From: Rutpela maculata
Taxonomy: Eukaryota > Arthropoda > Insecta > Coleoptera > Cerambycidae
Length of the DNA: 64,000 nucleotides
Direction of reading: 5' to 3'
Assembly (NCBI GenBank): GCA_936432065.2
Contig: OW386293.2
Span: 19,914,234-19,978,233 of the forward strand
The position numbers and the translations under genes are program-made. Positions 56,591 through 64,000 of this stretch are shown piece by piece. The notes below the pieces were generated by a model, which saw only the letters and a program-made list of their open reading frames with translations, had not been told where the DNA came from and searched no databases. Within the stretch, counting starts at the first letter, position 1. The number at the start of each line of letters is the position of its first letter.

Positions 56591-59500
56591 CTGTAAGAGT
56601 AGATCTTAAGTCAGACAAATGGACTCGACGTTCTTTTTTATTTCTTAATCTAATCATGCAGGTATTGTCATTACTAATAGAAATTATTGGGAAGGGTCCC
56701 TTAAATTTAGGGACTGTTTTGGAACCTCGTTTTTTGGGTGCTCTGACATAGACCTTTTGACCTATTTTATATTTTTCTTGTGGATTTGTTATCTCTCTGT
56801 TCATTCTGTTGACTGTTGTTGTTTTTCGACTTTCGATTCTTTCGTAAATAATATCATAAAGTTGAGAAAGTTTCTTTCTATGTTCGTCTAGTGAATAATC
56901 GAAAACTATTTCACTGGTTTTCGTATCAAATAAGTTTTTGCTTGGTGAATATCCAAAAACGACGTCGAAGGGTGTGTATCCTGTAGCAGAATGGTTTGTG
57001 TGGTTGTAAGCAACAACAGCTAGTTTCATAAGTTCTTCGGTAGTTTTGTTGTTAAGTTGTGGGTCTTGTCGAAATATTCGAAGGTGTTCAATTAGTGTGG
57101 AGTGGAGGCGTTCCACAATGCCATTTGATTCTGGATGGAATGGGGTTGTGAAGTGAAGATTAATCTTGTGATAAGCCAACAAGTTTTTTATTTGATTGTT
57201 AACGAATTCGCGACCATTATCAGTTGTGATTGCGGTTGGGGTTCCATAATGTTCGAAATAATCAATTAGGGCCTTCGCTACTTCACATGCTTCTTTGCAT
57301 TGAATAGGAATTGCTTGTCCAAATTTCAAAAACGAGTCTACTAGGGTTAGGTAGATTTTTTGATCAATGGTAAATGTGTCCATGAAAACGACTTCGAATG
57401 GTTTTTGCTGGGTAGGTGTTTGGTTCATTGGAATCGTAGGTGGACGTCTATCGTATTTTCCTCTTTGGCATATATTGCATTTATTGATATATTCTTGTAT
57501 TGTGGTTAACATATGACTCCAATAATATTTTTGTTTCAATTTGTCATGTGTTTCTTGTGAGCCTCTATGATTTGTTTTGCTTTCATGGTAAAATTGTATA
57601 ACCTCGTTTATTTCTTCTTTGTTTCTTAAATATATTCTTTCTTGGGTACATCTTACTAATTTTGGGCCGTTGTTGTTAAAATATTGATTATATATTCGAC
57701 AAAAGTCTTCGTACATTTTGTCGTTATCAAAATATATATAGAAGGTAGTTTCTTCAACTGTATGATCTCTCAATAGTTCAAGAATTTGATCGTCGTTGTC
57801 TTCCTTCGTGATTTCTGCATATAGAAGAGTTTTGTTTTCTACATGTAAAGTTCTGTTTCTTCTGGGGTTCATTGAGACTGTTTTTATAAATATTTGTTTA
57901 GGTTTTGTGTTTATTACATCGTCTATGATTGGAATCGTGTTTCGTGGTTCATCGTCTTCGTTAGATCGAGCTGTAGAAATTTCAGGAATATCAATTTCAT
58001 TTGTTTCATCGTCTGTGTCTTTCGTATTTTCAGGAGGGTTGAGTATTTCTTCGATTTCTTCTTGCGTAGGCGTTCTTAATTCTGTCTCCCTGTTTAGGTC
58101 TTGTATTATTCTGTCCAGTTCAGGATCATCTATGTGCACTTGCATCGATTCTGTGTCAATTGGGCGAATTTCAATTCTTGACAGCGCGTCCGCGTTCGTA
58201 TTTAGCTTGCCTTTTTTGTATTCTATATCGAAATCATAGTCCTGTAGCTTTGTACGCCATCTGATGAATTTAGAGTTTTGTGGATCTTTTAATGAGAATA
58301 ACCACCTTAGTGGTCTGTGGTCTGTATATATAGTGAAGCGTCTGCCGTACAGATAAGGCCTGAAATACTGGGTGGACCATACTAAACTCAAAAGTTCTTT
58401 CTCCACAACTGAGTAATTTTTCTCTGATTCATTCAGTGTTCTGGATGCGTAAGCAATAGGTTTATCGCTTCCCACAATCCCCTGTGACAAAATACTTCCG
58501 ATGGCATATTTCGACGCATCGGTTGTCAAAATAAATGGTTTGGAAAAATCCGGGTGTTGTAAGAGTGGGCTGTTGGTTAGAATGTTTTTACAAGTTTCAA
58601 AGGATTCTACAAACTCTCTTGTGTGTTCTATTTTGGCTCCTTTCTTTAAACAGGCTGTTAATGGTCTTGTCAGTTTTGAGCAGTCTTTTATAAATTTTCT
58701 ATAGTATCCTATTAGTCCAAGAAATGACTGAATTTCTTTTTTTGTATTTGGTATTGGGAACTTTACAATTGCTTCGATTTTATCTGGATTGGGTAATATG
58801 CCTTCTGGTGTAATGATATGTAAAAGGAATTTTACTGTTTGTTTTAAAAATTCTGACTTATCAAGCTGTATTTTGAAGTTAGTTTTTCTGAATCTATCAA
58901 ATACTGAGCGTATACTTTCTATGTGCTCTTGCAAGGAAGTTGAAAATATTAATACGTCATCCATGTAAACTAAACATTTACTCTGTAGGCCTGATAGTAC
59001 GTGGTTCATTGTTCGTTGAAAGGTTGAGGGTGCATTTCGAAGTCCAAAGGGCATCCTTAAAAATTCATAATGACCGTCGTCTGTCGAGAATGCTGTTTTC
59101 TCGATATCTTTGGGATCCATTTCAATCTGATGGTATCCGCTTGCTAGATCTAATGTTGTAAAGTATTGACTGCGACCAAGTTTGTCCAGGACGTCCGTAA
59201 TGTTTGGTATTGGAAATTTATCGGGTATGGTTTTCTCATTCAATTTTCGGTAGTCTATTACAATACGAAATTTTCTTTTTCCACTATTGTCCATTTTCTT
59301 CGGGACAATCCAAATAGGGGAGGACCATGGCGAAGTTGAATTAGTTATTATATTTTGTTCCAACATTGAGTCGATTTGCTTTTTGACCTCTGATTTATAG
59401 ATGTGTGGGAATCTGTATGATTTCGTATAGATTGGTATGTTGTCCGTTGTTCGAATTTCGTGCTTAACTTGGTTTGTAAAAGTTAGTGGAATGTCCTCGC

Positions 59501-60422
59501 AGTAGAAAATGTCTCTATATTCGTAACAAAGTTTTCTTATGGCTTCGTACTCTTCTTGATTACAGTGTCTTAGATCAAGATTTTCCAAATTTTTCTTTTG
59601 TAGGTCGTCGTAGTTTATATCTGGATTATTATATATAGAAAGTTCTTCATCAAAGTCCATAGGTTCGGTTGTAAAGTTATTTAATTGGTGGCTAGGCATA
59701 CATGGAAGAGGTTCAGTTATTGTGAATGTTTTTTCTTCATCAGTATTGTTAATAAGCAATACTGTCGCTTCGTTATTTTTTGCATTTATAAGTCCTGCTG
59801 AAATTTCTATTTGATTTTCAAATACAATAGAATTTATTAGAGCTTCTCCATTTTTTTGTGATATTGGTATTTTAGCTACAATTTCTGTCTTAGGACTAAT
59901 TCTGTATTCGTAATTGTTTTCCATTTCGTTGGTGTCGTTAGTACCTATTAGTCTTTTTCCTTTCAAAAATAATGGAATTTTTGCTGAGTCTGTTAGTAAG
60001 TAACCATTTTTAAAATCAAGGGTGGCTCCTATTTCTTGTAGTAGATCAAGGCCAATAAGTCCATCATATGTTTGACTAAAGTTAAAGATGTAGTGTGTAT
60101 ACAACATTCCTGGTTTTTTAAAGATTTTTGATACTGGAATTTCTGCTGAATATCTATGTAAGGATATACTGTGAGTTGTTTTTATTTGGAAAGGGTCTTC
60201 TTTAATTCGGTCTGGAAAAAATGTTTCGGCGACTTTTTCTGTAATCAATGTTTTTGTGGACCCTGTATCAATCATAAATTTGGCTTCGAGTTCTGGGATA
60301 ATTTTATATGGAAGATTTGTATTGGCTGCGACGTTGATTTCTACTTGTTTTGTCTGGGTTACTTCTTCGCATTCGGCAGGTTCGAAATATTGGTCTCCGA
60401 GGCTGGTAAGGTAAAATTTTCG
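56541..60422 (-). CDS. pol: Errantivirus pol: protease, RT, RNase H, integrase
   Basis: The frame is open from 60422, just after a stop at 60425-60423, so it is reached by -1 frameshifting from gag; the first Met is at 60275 (1244 residues from there). Numbered from this Met: aspartic protease with DTGST at 3-7; reverse transcriptase with LDLASGYHQ (Asp 376) and YMDD at 437-440; RNase H with TTDAS (Asp 586), KELL (Glu 627) and YTDHRPL (Asp 652); integrase with His 897, His 903, Cys 933 and Cys 936 (zinc-binding), then Asp 966, Asp 1019 and Glu 1055 (a D,D35E triad), and a C-terminal GPFPI module. All catalytic residues are present and there is no stop. It overlaps gag by about 60 bp at the start. 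Confidence 0.95.
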   Translation of the reverse strand, partial: RKFYLTSLGDQYFEPAECEEVTQTKQVEINVAANTNLPYKIIPELEAKFMIDTGSTKTLITEKVAETFFPDRIKEDPFQIKTTHSISLHRYSAEIPVSKIFKKPGMLYTHYIFNFSQTYDGLIGLDLLQEIGATLDFKNGYLLTDSAKIPLFLKGKRLIGTNDTNEMENNYEYRISPKTEIVAKIPISQKNGEALINSIVFENQIEISAGLINAKNNEATVLLINNTDEEKTFTITEPLPCMPSHQLNNFTTEPMDFDEELSIYNNPDINYDDLQKKNLENLDLRHCNQEEYEAIRKLCYEYRDIFYCEDIPLTFTNQVKHEIRTTDNIPIYTKSYRFPHIYKSEVKKQIDSMLEQNIITNSTSPWSSPIWIVPKKMDNSGKRKFRIVIDYRKLNEKTIPDKFPIPNITDVLDKLGRSQYFTTLDLASGYHQIEMDPKDIEKTAFSTDDGHYEFLRMPFGLRNAPSTFQRTMNHVLSGLQSKCLVYMDDVLIFSTSLQEHIESIRSVFDRFRKTNFKIQLDKSEFLKQTVKFLLHIITPEGILPNPDKIEAIVKFPIPNTKKEIQSFLGLIGYYRKFIKDCSKLTRPLTACLKKGAKIEHTREFVESFETCKNILTNSPLLQHPDFSKPFILTTDASKYAIGSILSQGIVGSDKPIAYASRTLNESEKNYSVVEKELLSLVWSTQYFRPYLYGRRFTIYTDHRPLRWLFSLKDPQNSKFIRWRTKLQDYDFDIEYKKGKLNTNADALSRIEIRPIDTESMQVHIDDPELDRIIQDLNRETELRTPTQEEIEEILNPPENTKDTDDETNEIDIPEISTARSNEDDEPRNTIPIIDDVINTKPKQIFIKTVSMNPRRNRTLHVENKTLLYAEITKEDNDDQILELLRDHTVEETTFYIYFDNDKMYEDFCRIYNQYFNNNGPKLVRCTQERIYLRNKEEINEVIQFYHESKTNHRGSQETHDKLKQKYYWSHMLTTIQEYINKCNICQRGKYDRRPPTIPMNQTPTQQKPFEVVFMDTFTIDQKIYLTLVDSFLKFGQAIPIQCKEACEVAKALIDYFEHYGTPTAITTDNGREFVNNQIKNLLAYHKINLHFTTPFHPESNGIVERLHSTLIEHLRIFRQDPQLNNKTTEELMKLAVVAYNHTNHSATGYTPFDVVFGYSPSKNLFDTKTSEIVFDYSLDEHRKKLSQLYDIIYERIESRKTTTVNRMNREITNPQEKYKIGQKVYVRAPKKRGSKTVPKFKGPFPIISISNDNTCMIRLRNKKERRVHLSDLRSTLTDAPPPSQQPTTSNGNP
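56590..56605 (-). promoter_or_regulatory. Predicted splice acceptor for env mRNA
   Basis: In element sense 'tctactcttacag' precedes base 56590: a pyrimidine-rich tract ending in CAG, with AG at 56592-56591. It lies inside the end of pol. Joined to the donor at 61764 it keeps the env frame (phase: one base completes a codon). Confidence 0.7.
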
Positions 60423-61751
60423 TCATCGTTATAACTTTGGTAATTTTCTGAATAGTATTCTTCGGGGTAATAGCTATTGTCAGCAATTTCTGAATCGTAT
60501 GTCGGTTCTTCGTAATAGTCTGATTGATATTCGTCCCTGTTGGAAGAGGTACTCGGTATCTCTTGCAAATGTAATTCTTGCGCTGTCCATTTCGGTGCAT
60601 TAGACGGTTGGGAGAATTTTGATCTTCTTGTGTTTCCAGATGAGGTATCCATTGGTTGGGGATAGGATTGTTGCGTTTTAGGTTGGAAATTGAAACGTGG
60701 TTGATTTTGGAAATGTGGGAAATTTTGCGTATTTTGGAAATTTTGCGGAGTGGGAAAATTTTGTCTTTGGAAGTATTGCTGCGGTGGAGCTTGGTGTTGG
60801 AAATTTTGAGGGTTTTGAAATGATCTTTGTTGAAATGTTTGTTGGGGGTTTCTTGGCATGAAAAAATTCGGCATACGATAAGGGATGTTTGACATAGGGC
60901 GGATTATTTGAGGATTCGGTTTTGGTGGGGGTGTTTGAGAGTAACTGGGGTTATATTTTGGGTTTGTCGGTGTCGTTCTTATTTGAGATTGATTTGTATT
61001 CTGATAAGTGTTCTTCGTCCCTAACTTTTGTTGCCGGTTGTAGTTCATATTTTCTTCTTCTACTACCATATTTATAGCTGCTTCTAGGCTCGTGGGTTGT
61101 TTACATCTTAATAGGTGACTTAGATGTGCGTTAAGTCCAGATAGGAAAGTCCGTAGTGCCATTTTTTTGTACAAATCTAATTTTTCTTTTCGTAGTTCTG
61201 CTGTTATTTGCCATCTGCATTTTTGAGAGTAACAGTCCACGTAGCGATATGCATCTGTCTGCAAATTGGCTAGCGGTTTCGTTGTGATTTTGCGTTAACA
61301 TCATAAGGTCATTTAACAGTGATTCTTCATTCCGTTGATCACCGAAAGTGTCTAATAAAAATGTTTTTAATTCCGGGAAAGTGAGTATAGTTCTCGCGGC
61401 TAATACTTGAGCTGCTTTACCTACAATTTTATTTCTAAAATGCAGCATCAAAAATTTAATTCTTTGTGGATTATTATCCTGTACTAACATATCTAATACT
61501 TGCTCGCACGTGTCTAAAAATATCGGTAATTTTGAGTTATCTCCATCGAATTGAGGTATGAGCTCTAAATAATCTCGAACGGTAACATCATTTCTAGCCA
61601 TCGCGGTTGAATTTAAATTTTCTCGTCCTACTAAATTTGAGGTTCCGGTACTATTAGAGGTATTTGCTCCCGTATTTGTTAGTATATACTGGTTAGGACC
61701 AAATGTCCGTAAAGCAAGATTAGCTAAGGTTTCGTCGTCGGAGTCAGGCAT
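60359..61751 (-). pseudogene. gag: Errantivirus gag, one frame break
   Basis: The structural polyprotein starts at Met 61751 ('MPDSDDETLANLALRTFGPN'), with a stop at 60359-60361, about 464 codons long. The N-terminal half has the capsid-like 'YLELIPQFDGD' and 'FLMLHFRNKIVGKAAQVLAA' blocks. The C-terminal half is very rich in Gln, Asn, Pro and Phe and lacks a CCHC knuckle, as in errantiviruses. The reading frame shifts once near 61220-61224, at a run of five A (T on the plus strand); the open parts are 61751-61131 and 61264-60359. A homopolymer indel, real or from sequencing, is the likely cause. The acidic end overlaps pol. Confidence 0.85.
60413..60419 (-). other. Candidate -1 frameshift site A_AAT_TTT
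   Basis: In element sense the gag codons GAA AAT TTT contain the heptamer A AAT TTT, which fits the X_XXY_YYZ rule for -1 ribosomal frameshifting. The pol frame opens at 60422, three bases before it, and gag stops at 60359, so the shift must happen in this window of about 60 bases. I see no other heptamer of this form in the overlap. Confidence 0.75.
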
Positions 61752-62446
61752 TAATGGTACTTACAAGAATATTAAGATGACAGAAAACATGAAGGCTCTG
61801 GTATATATAATCGATTACAATGTGATAACGAGGGATTTCAAGAGAACTCAGAGAGCTCCCAGGCGATGCTCTATTACACTTTGATTGATTATATATTTTT
61901 TCTTGAGCTGGAGGGCGGTTATTGTCTCGTTAGTTTTAGTCGTTCTAGTCAATTTCCCTAAATAGCGCAAGGCTATGTGCTTTTAAAGATGTTTTCTTTA
62001 TAGGTGTTTTCTGGCTTGGGCCAATCTTTCCTATACACGATTTAAGGTCACGTGTAGTCCTGGGAAAGAGAGTGCACGATCTTGGTTTCTTCAAGGGCTT
62101 ATGTGAAATTACTTTCACAAGTGCAAAGCCTCACGGCGCTTCCGACGAGGGGATACTGAGCGTCTGGTGGTCGTGCTCACACGTACTGAGCTGGGTGTAC
62201 TCAGATTGAGATGTACCAGTTTTATAGCTCAGGGTGTGGAAGGATATTTTAAGGATAGGTACAAAGGAATGGTATGGCTAGGTATGCAGAGTATATCTTC
62301 TTTGCTTGAATTCACTTGTTTCTTGATTAATTATCTTCTTAAAAATTATTTGTTTACCAACGGTATGGTAAGGGTTGCAGGTCTTCTTTGGTTAGTCGAT
62401 GGCACGACGAGTTTTCCGATATTCTCTCGAAATTACTCCAAAGAAA
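61752..62446 (-). other. Errantivirus 5' leader between primer site and gag
   Basis: About 695 bases of untranslated leader. Near its end lies a short ATG-started exon and the donor site for env splicing. Packaging signals or insulator-type repeats could be here, but I recognised none. Confidence 0.7.
61763..61790 (-). CDS. Predicted env exon 1 with splice donor
   Basis: An ATG at 61790-61788 opens a 26-base exon ending at 61765, followed by the donor GTAAGT (61764-61759), whose 'CTT|GTAAGT' context is a good match to the consensus. Eight codons plus two bases are encoded, and they are strongly hydrophobic. Splicing to base 56590 keeps the env frame and would create a signal peptide that spans the junction. 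The exon is upstream of the gag start, so unspliced RNA makes gag and spliced RNA makes env. Confidence 0.7.
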
Positions 62447-62464
62447 ATCCTACCGACTGCGCCA
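62447..62464 (-). other. Primer binding site, tRNA-Ser type
   Basis: In element sense TGGCGCAGTCGGTAGGAT follows the 5' LTR, overlapping its last T. TGG then CGCAGTCG is complementary to the 3' CCA end of an insect tRNA-Ser whose acceptor stem starts GCAGTCG. The same class of primer is used by 17.6, 297 and ZAM. Confidence 0.85.
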
Positions 62465-62702
62465 GCTATATTTTGTCGAGCGGTTTAGGTTTTTTTAAAA
62501 AATGTAAATTTTTTATTTAAAACAACTTTTGACAATTAATAGCGAATGAGTTTATTGCGTTTAAATACAAAGGTATGTATCAGAAGTACGACAATAACTA
62601 AACTTAATACTGTTACTACATCTATTTATAAGCTTCTTTATCTGTGCAATTATGCACAATTGCATCTTCTTTTGTTTAATACGGCGTCTGGATATCATAA
62701 CT
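62464..62702 (-). repeat. 5' LTR of the errantivirus
   Basis: 239 bp. It holds the promoter in element sense: TATA box TATAAATAG (62630-62622) with an AATAAA signal at 62556-62551 about 70 bases further on. It is nearly identical to the 3' LTR. Confidence 0.93.
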
Positions 62703-62706
62703 CGCG

Positions 62707-63200
62707 CCTCACTATCATTTGGACGCATGTCTTGTTATCAAATATATACAGTTTTTCTGTCGCTTATAAGTGCATTTTTAACAATCTGCCGCCGTAATAG
62801 ATTATTTTAACAGTTTTTAGGTGCTTTTTATAACGTTTTTATTACCTACGTTCAAGTATGTCCAGTAATGAAAAGAACGACGTGCGCTCGAGCGGGGCCT
62901 CCACGGGACCGTCGCACAGTGGCGAGAAATTCCAGTGTTCCACCCAAATTACTCTAGAGGTCGTAAATTTTGAGTTATTGAGACATTCTTTTTTTTTAAA
63001 TGTTCATCATGAATTTACCTATCGATCCCTCTAGCCGGATTTTGAAATTTCATTTTTCATTTTTTTTAATTTTTAATAGAAAATCATATTTTTACAAAAA
63101 TATACTGTTTTTTCTATTAAATTTATTCTAACGGGTCGTAAATTTGAGTTTTCGTAACAAATTTTTTTTTCAAATCTTCGTCTTTTAATCAGCTATTGAT
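62707..63200. other. No feature seen (right flank of the errantivirus)
   Basis: Unassigned sequence. A small GC-rich patch near 62880-62930 has no recognised identity. Confidence 0.4.
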
Positions 63201-63219
63201 CTGTCTAGATGAATTTTTA

Positions 63220-63915
63220 ATTTAGTTGTTGACAACTGTCAAAATTACTGTCAAATATAAAAAAATACGATTTTTAGATGAATAATTCATACAATAACAG
63301 GTTGGTGTTCAGAAAAATATATATAGTGTTTTCAATGTACCTGGTTCCGAAGTTGACAGAAAAATATCTATTTCTAAATTTGGCAGCTGCCATAATTGTT
63401 GTCAAATTTCCAAAGAAGATGGAAGAGCTTATTAATTTTAAAAATACCCTGTAAATGTATAGAAAAATAGATATATATTGTTTTTGATCCGTTTGATTTA
63501 GTAATTGACAGGAAAATATAAGTTTTAAATTTGGCAGCTGTCATAATTGCTGTCAATTTTCAAAATATGGAGGTAATACCTTATTAATTTTAAAAATGCA
63601 TTATAAATGTATAGAAAAATAGATATATATTGTTTTTAACCTGCCAGATTTAACAGTTGACAGGTTTTTAAATTTGGCAGCTACCATAATTTCTGTCAAA
63701 TTTCAAAAAATAGAAGTTAGAGCTTATTAACTTTAAAAATACCCTGTGAATATGTGGCAAAACGGATACAAATTGTTTTTAATGTACCTAGTTCCGAAGT
63801 TGACAGGAAAATAGGATTTCTGAATTTGGCAGCTGTCATAATTGCTGTCTCATTTCAAAATATAGAGGTAAGAGCTTATAAATTTTTAAAACACCCTATA
63901 AATGTATAGAAAAAT

Positions 63916-63956
<41 letters not shown>

Positions 63957-64000
63957 ATTTTTGATCTATCTGATTTCGTAACTGATAGGAAAATATCATT
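63220..64000. repeat. Tandem satellite, unit about 142-151 bp, running off the window
   Basis: 'aatttggcagct' recurs at about 63377, 63528, 63671 and 63813, spaced 151, 143 and 142 bases, followed each time by 'cataatt' and 'ctgtcaa'. Each unit also has 'gacaggaaaatat' and 'tgtatagaaaaatagatata'. A weaker unit precedes them at about 63220. The last unit carries an (AT)n run at 63918-63953 and continues past 64000. Confidence 0.8.

Larger units (their letters stand above)
54575..62702 (-). mobile_element. Errantivirus (Gypsy-type endogenous retrovirus), nearly complete
   Basis: A minus-strand element of 8128 bp with two LTRs, a primer site, gag, pol and env in retroviral order, a polypurine tract and a CGCG target duplication. 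The tRNA-Ser primer site, AGTTA LTR start, lack of a gag zinc knuckle and F-like env place it in the ZAM/17.6/297/gypsy group of insect errantiviruses. The two LTRs differ by one substitution and one 1-bp indel, so insertion was recent. One frame break in gag is the only lesion I see in the coding regions. Confidence 0.95.

Noticed and set aside
57796..58239. 147-codon plus-strand open frame
   Set aside because: It is antisense to the RNase H-integrase spacer of pol, with Ser/Phe/Val-rich composition produced by the complement of acidic codons.

Overview
This window looks like AT-rich, repeat-dense nuclear DNA of an insect. The evidence is a lineage of insect mobile elements: an errantivirus (Gypsy-type retrovirus with env), several mariner/Tc1 families, hAT elements, a Helitron tail, a Crypton-like tyrosine recombinase, Jockey/R1-type LINE fragments and a 5S-derived SINE. 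The order of insect cannot be settled from sequence alone. I found no intact host gene; nearly all recognisable coding sequence belongs to mobile elements, most of it broken.

Layout. 1-5.5 kb: a Tc1-like element with perfect 30-bp terminal repeats (265-4877), split by a 3.5-kb hAT-like element (781-4259) with an exact 8-bp target duplication; the pair sits between two direct copies of a ~200-bp repeat. 5.6-9.7 kb: a huge inverted repeat whose left arm is split by a 5'-truncated LINE with a 10-bp target duplication. 9.8-11.9 kb: a Foldback-like element with arms built of tandem subrepeats. 13-16.7 kb: mariner-type MITEs and relics. 17-20.3 kb: nested inverted repeats plus a 153-bp hAT MITE. 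20.3-21.6 kb: a second Tc1 copy carrying a nested 5S-SINE. 23-27.3 kb: a mariner MITE, a 200-bp-arm hairpin and a head-to-head pair of a GTCTGTC-containing repeat (called family A here). 29.2-31.3 kb: a long-terminal-repeat mariner with a broken transposase. 33-34.1 kb: a broken gene of a widespread insect family of unknown role. 35-43.2 kb: mariner relics (family B), paired palindromes, and a 250-bp inverted repeat enclosing a broken tyrosine recombinase gene and a Helitron 3' end. 43.2-52.5 kb: relics of Copia-like, Gypsy, LINE, hAT and mariner elements.

54.57-62.71 kb holds the youngest and most complete element: a minus-strand errantivirus, 8.1 kb, with LTRs differing by one substitution and one 1-bp indel, a CGCG target duplication, a tRNA-Ser primer site, gag (one frame break), an uninterrupted pol and an uninterrupted env. 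The sequence predicts how the genes work together: gag-pol by -1 frameshifting at an A_AAT_TTT heptamer, and env by splicing from a donor just before gag to an acceptor near the end of pol, which would supply the missing signal peptide. The window ends in a ~145-bp satellite array that runs off the edge.

Limits: all homology is by eye; element boundaries rest on visible terminal repeats and target duplications, and names of families are from recognition of motifs, not searches.
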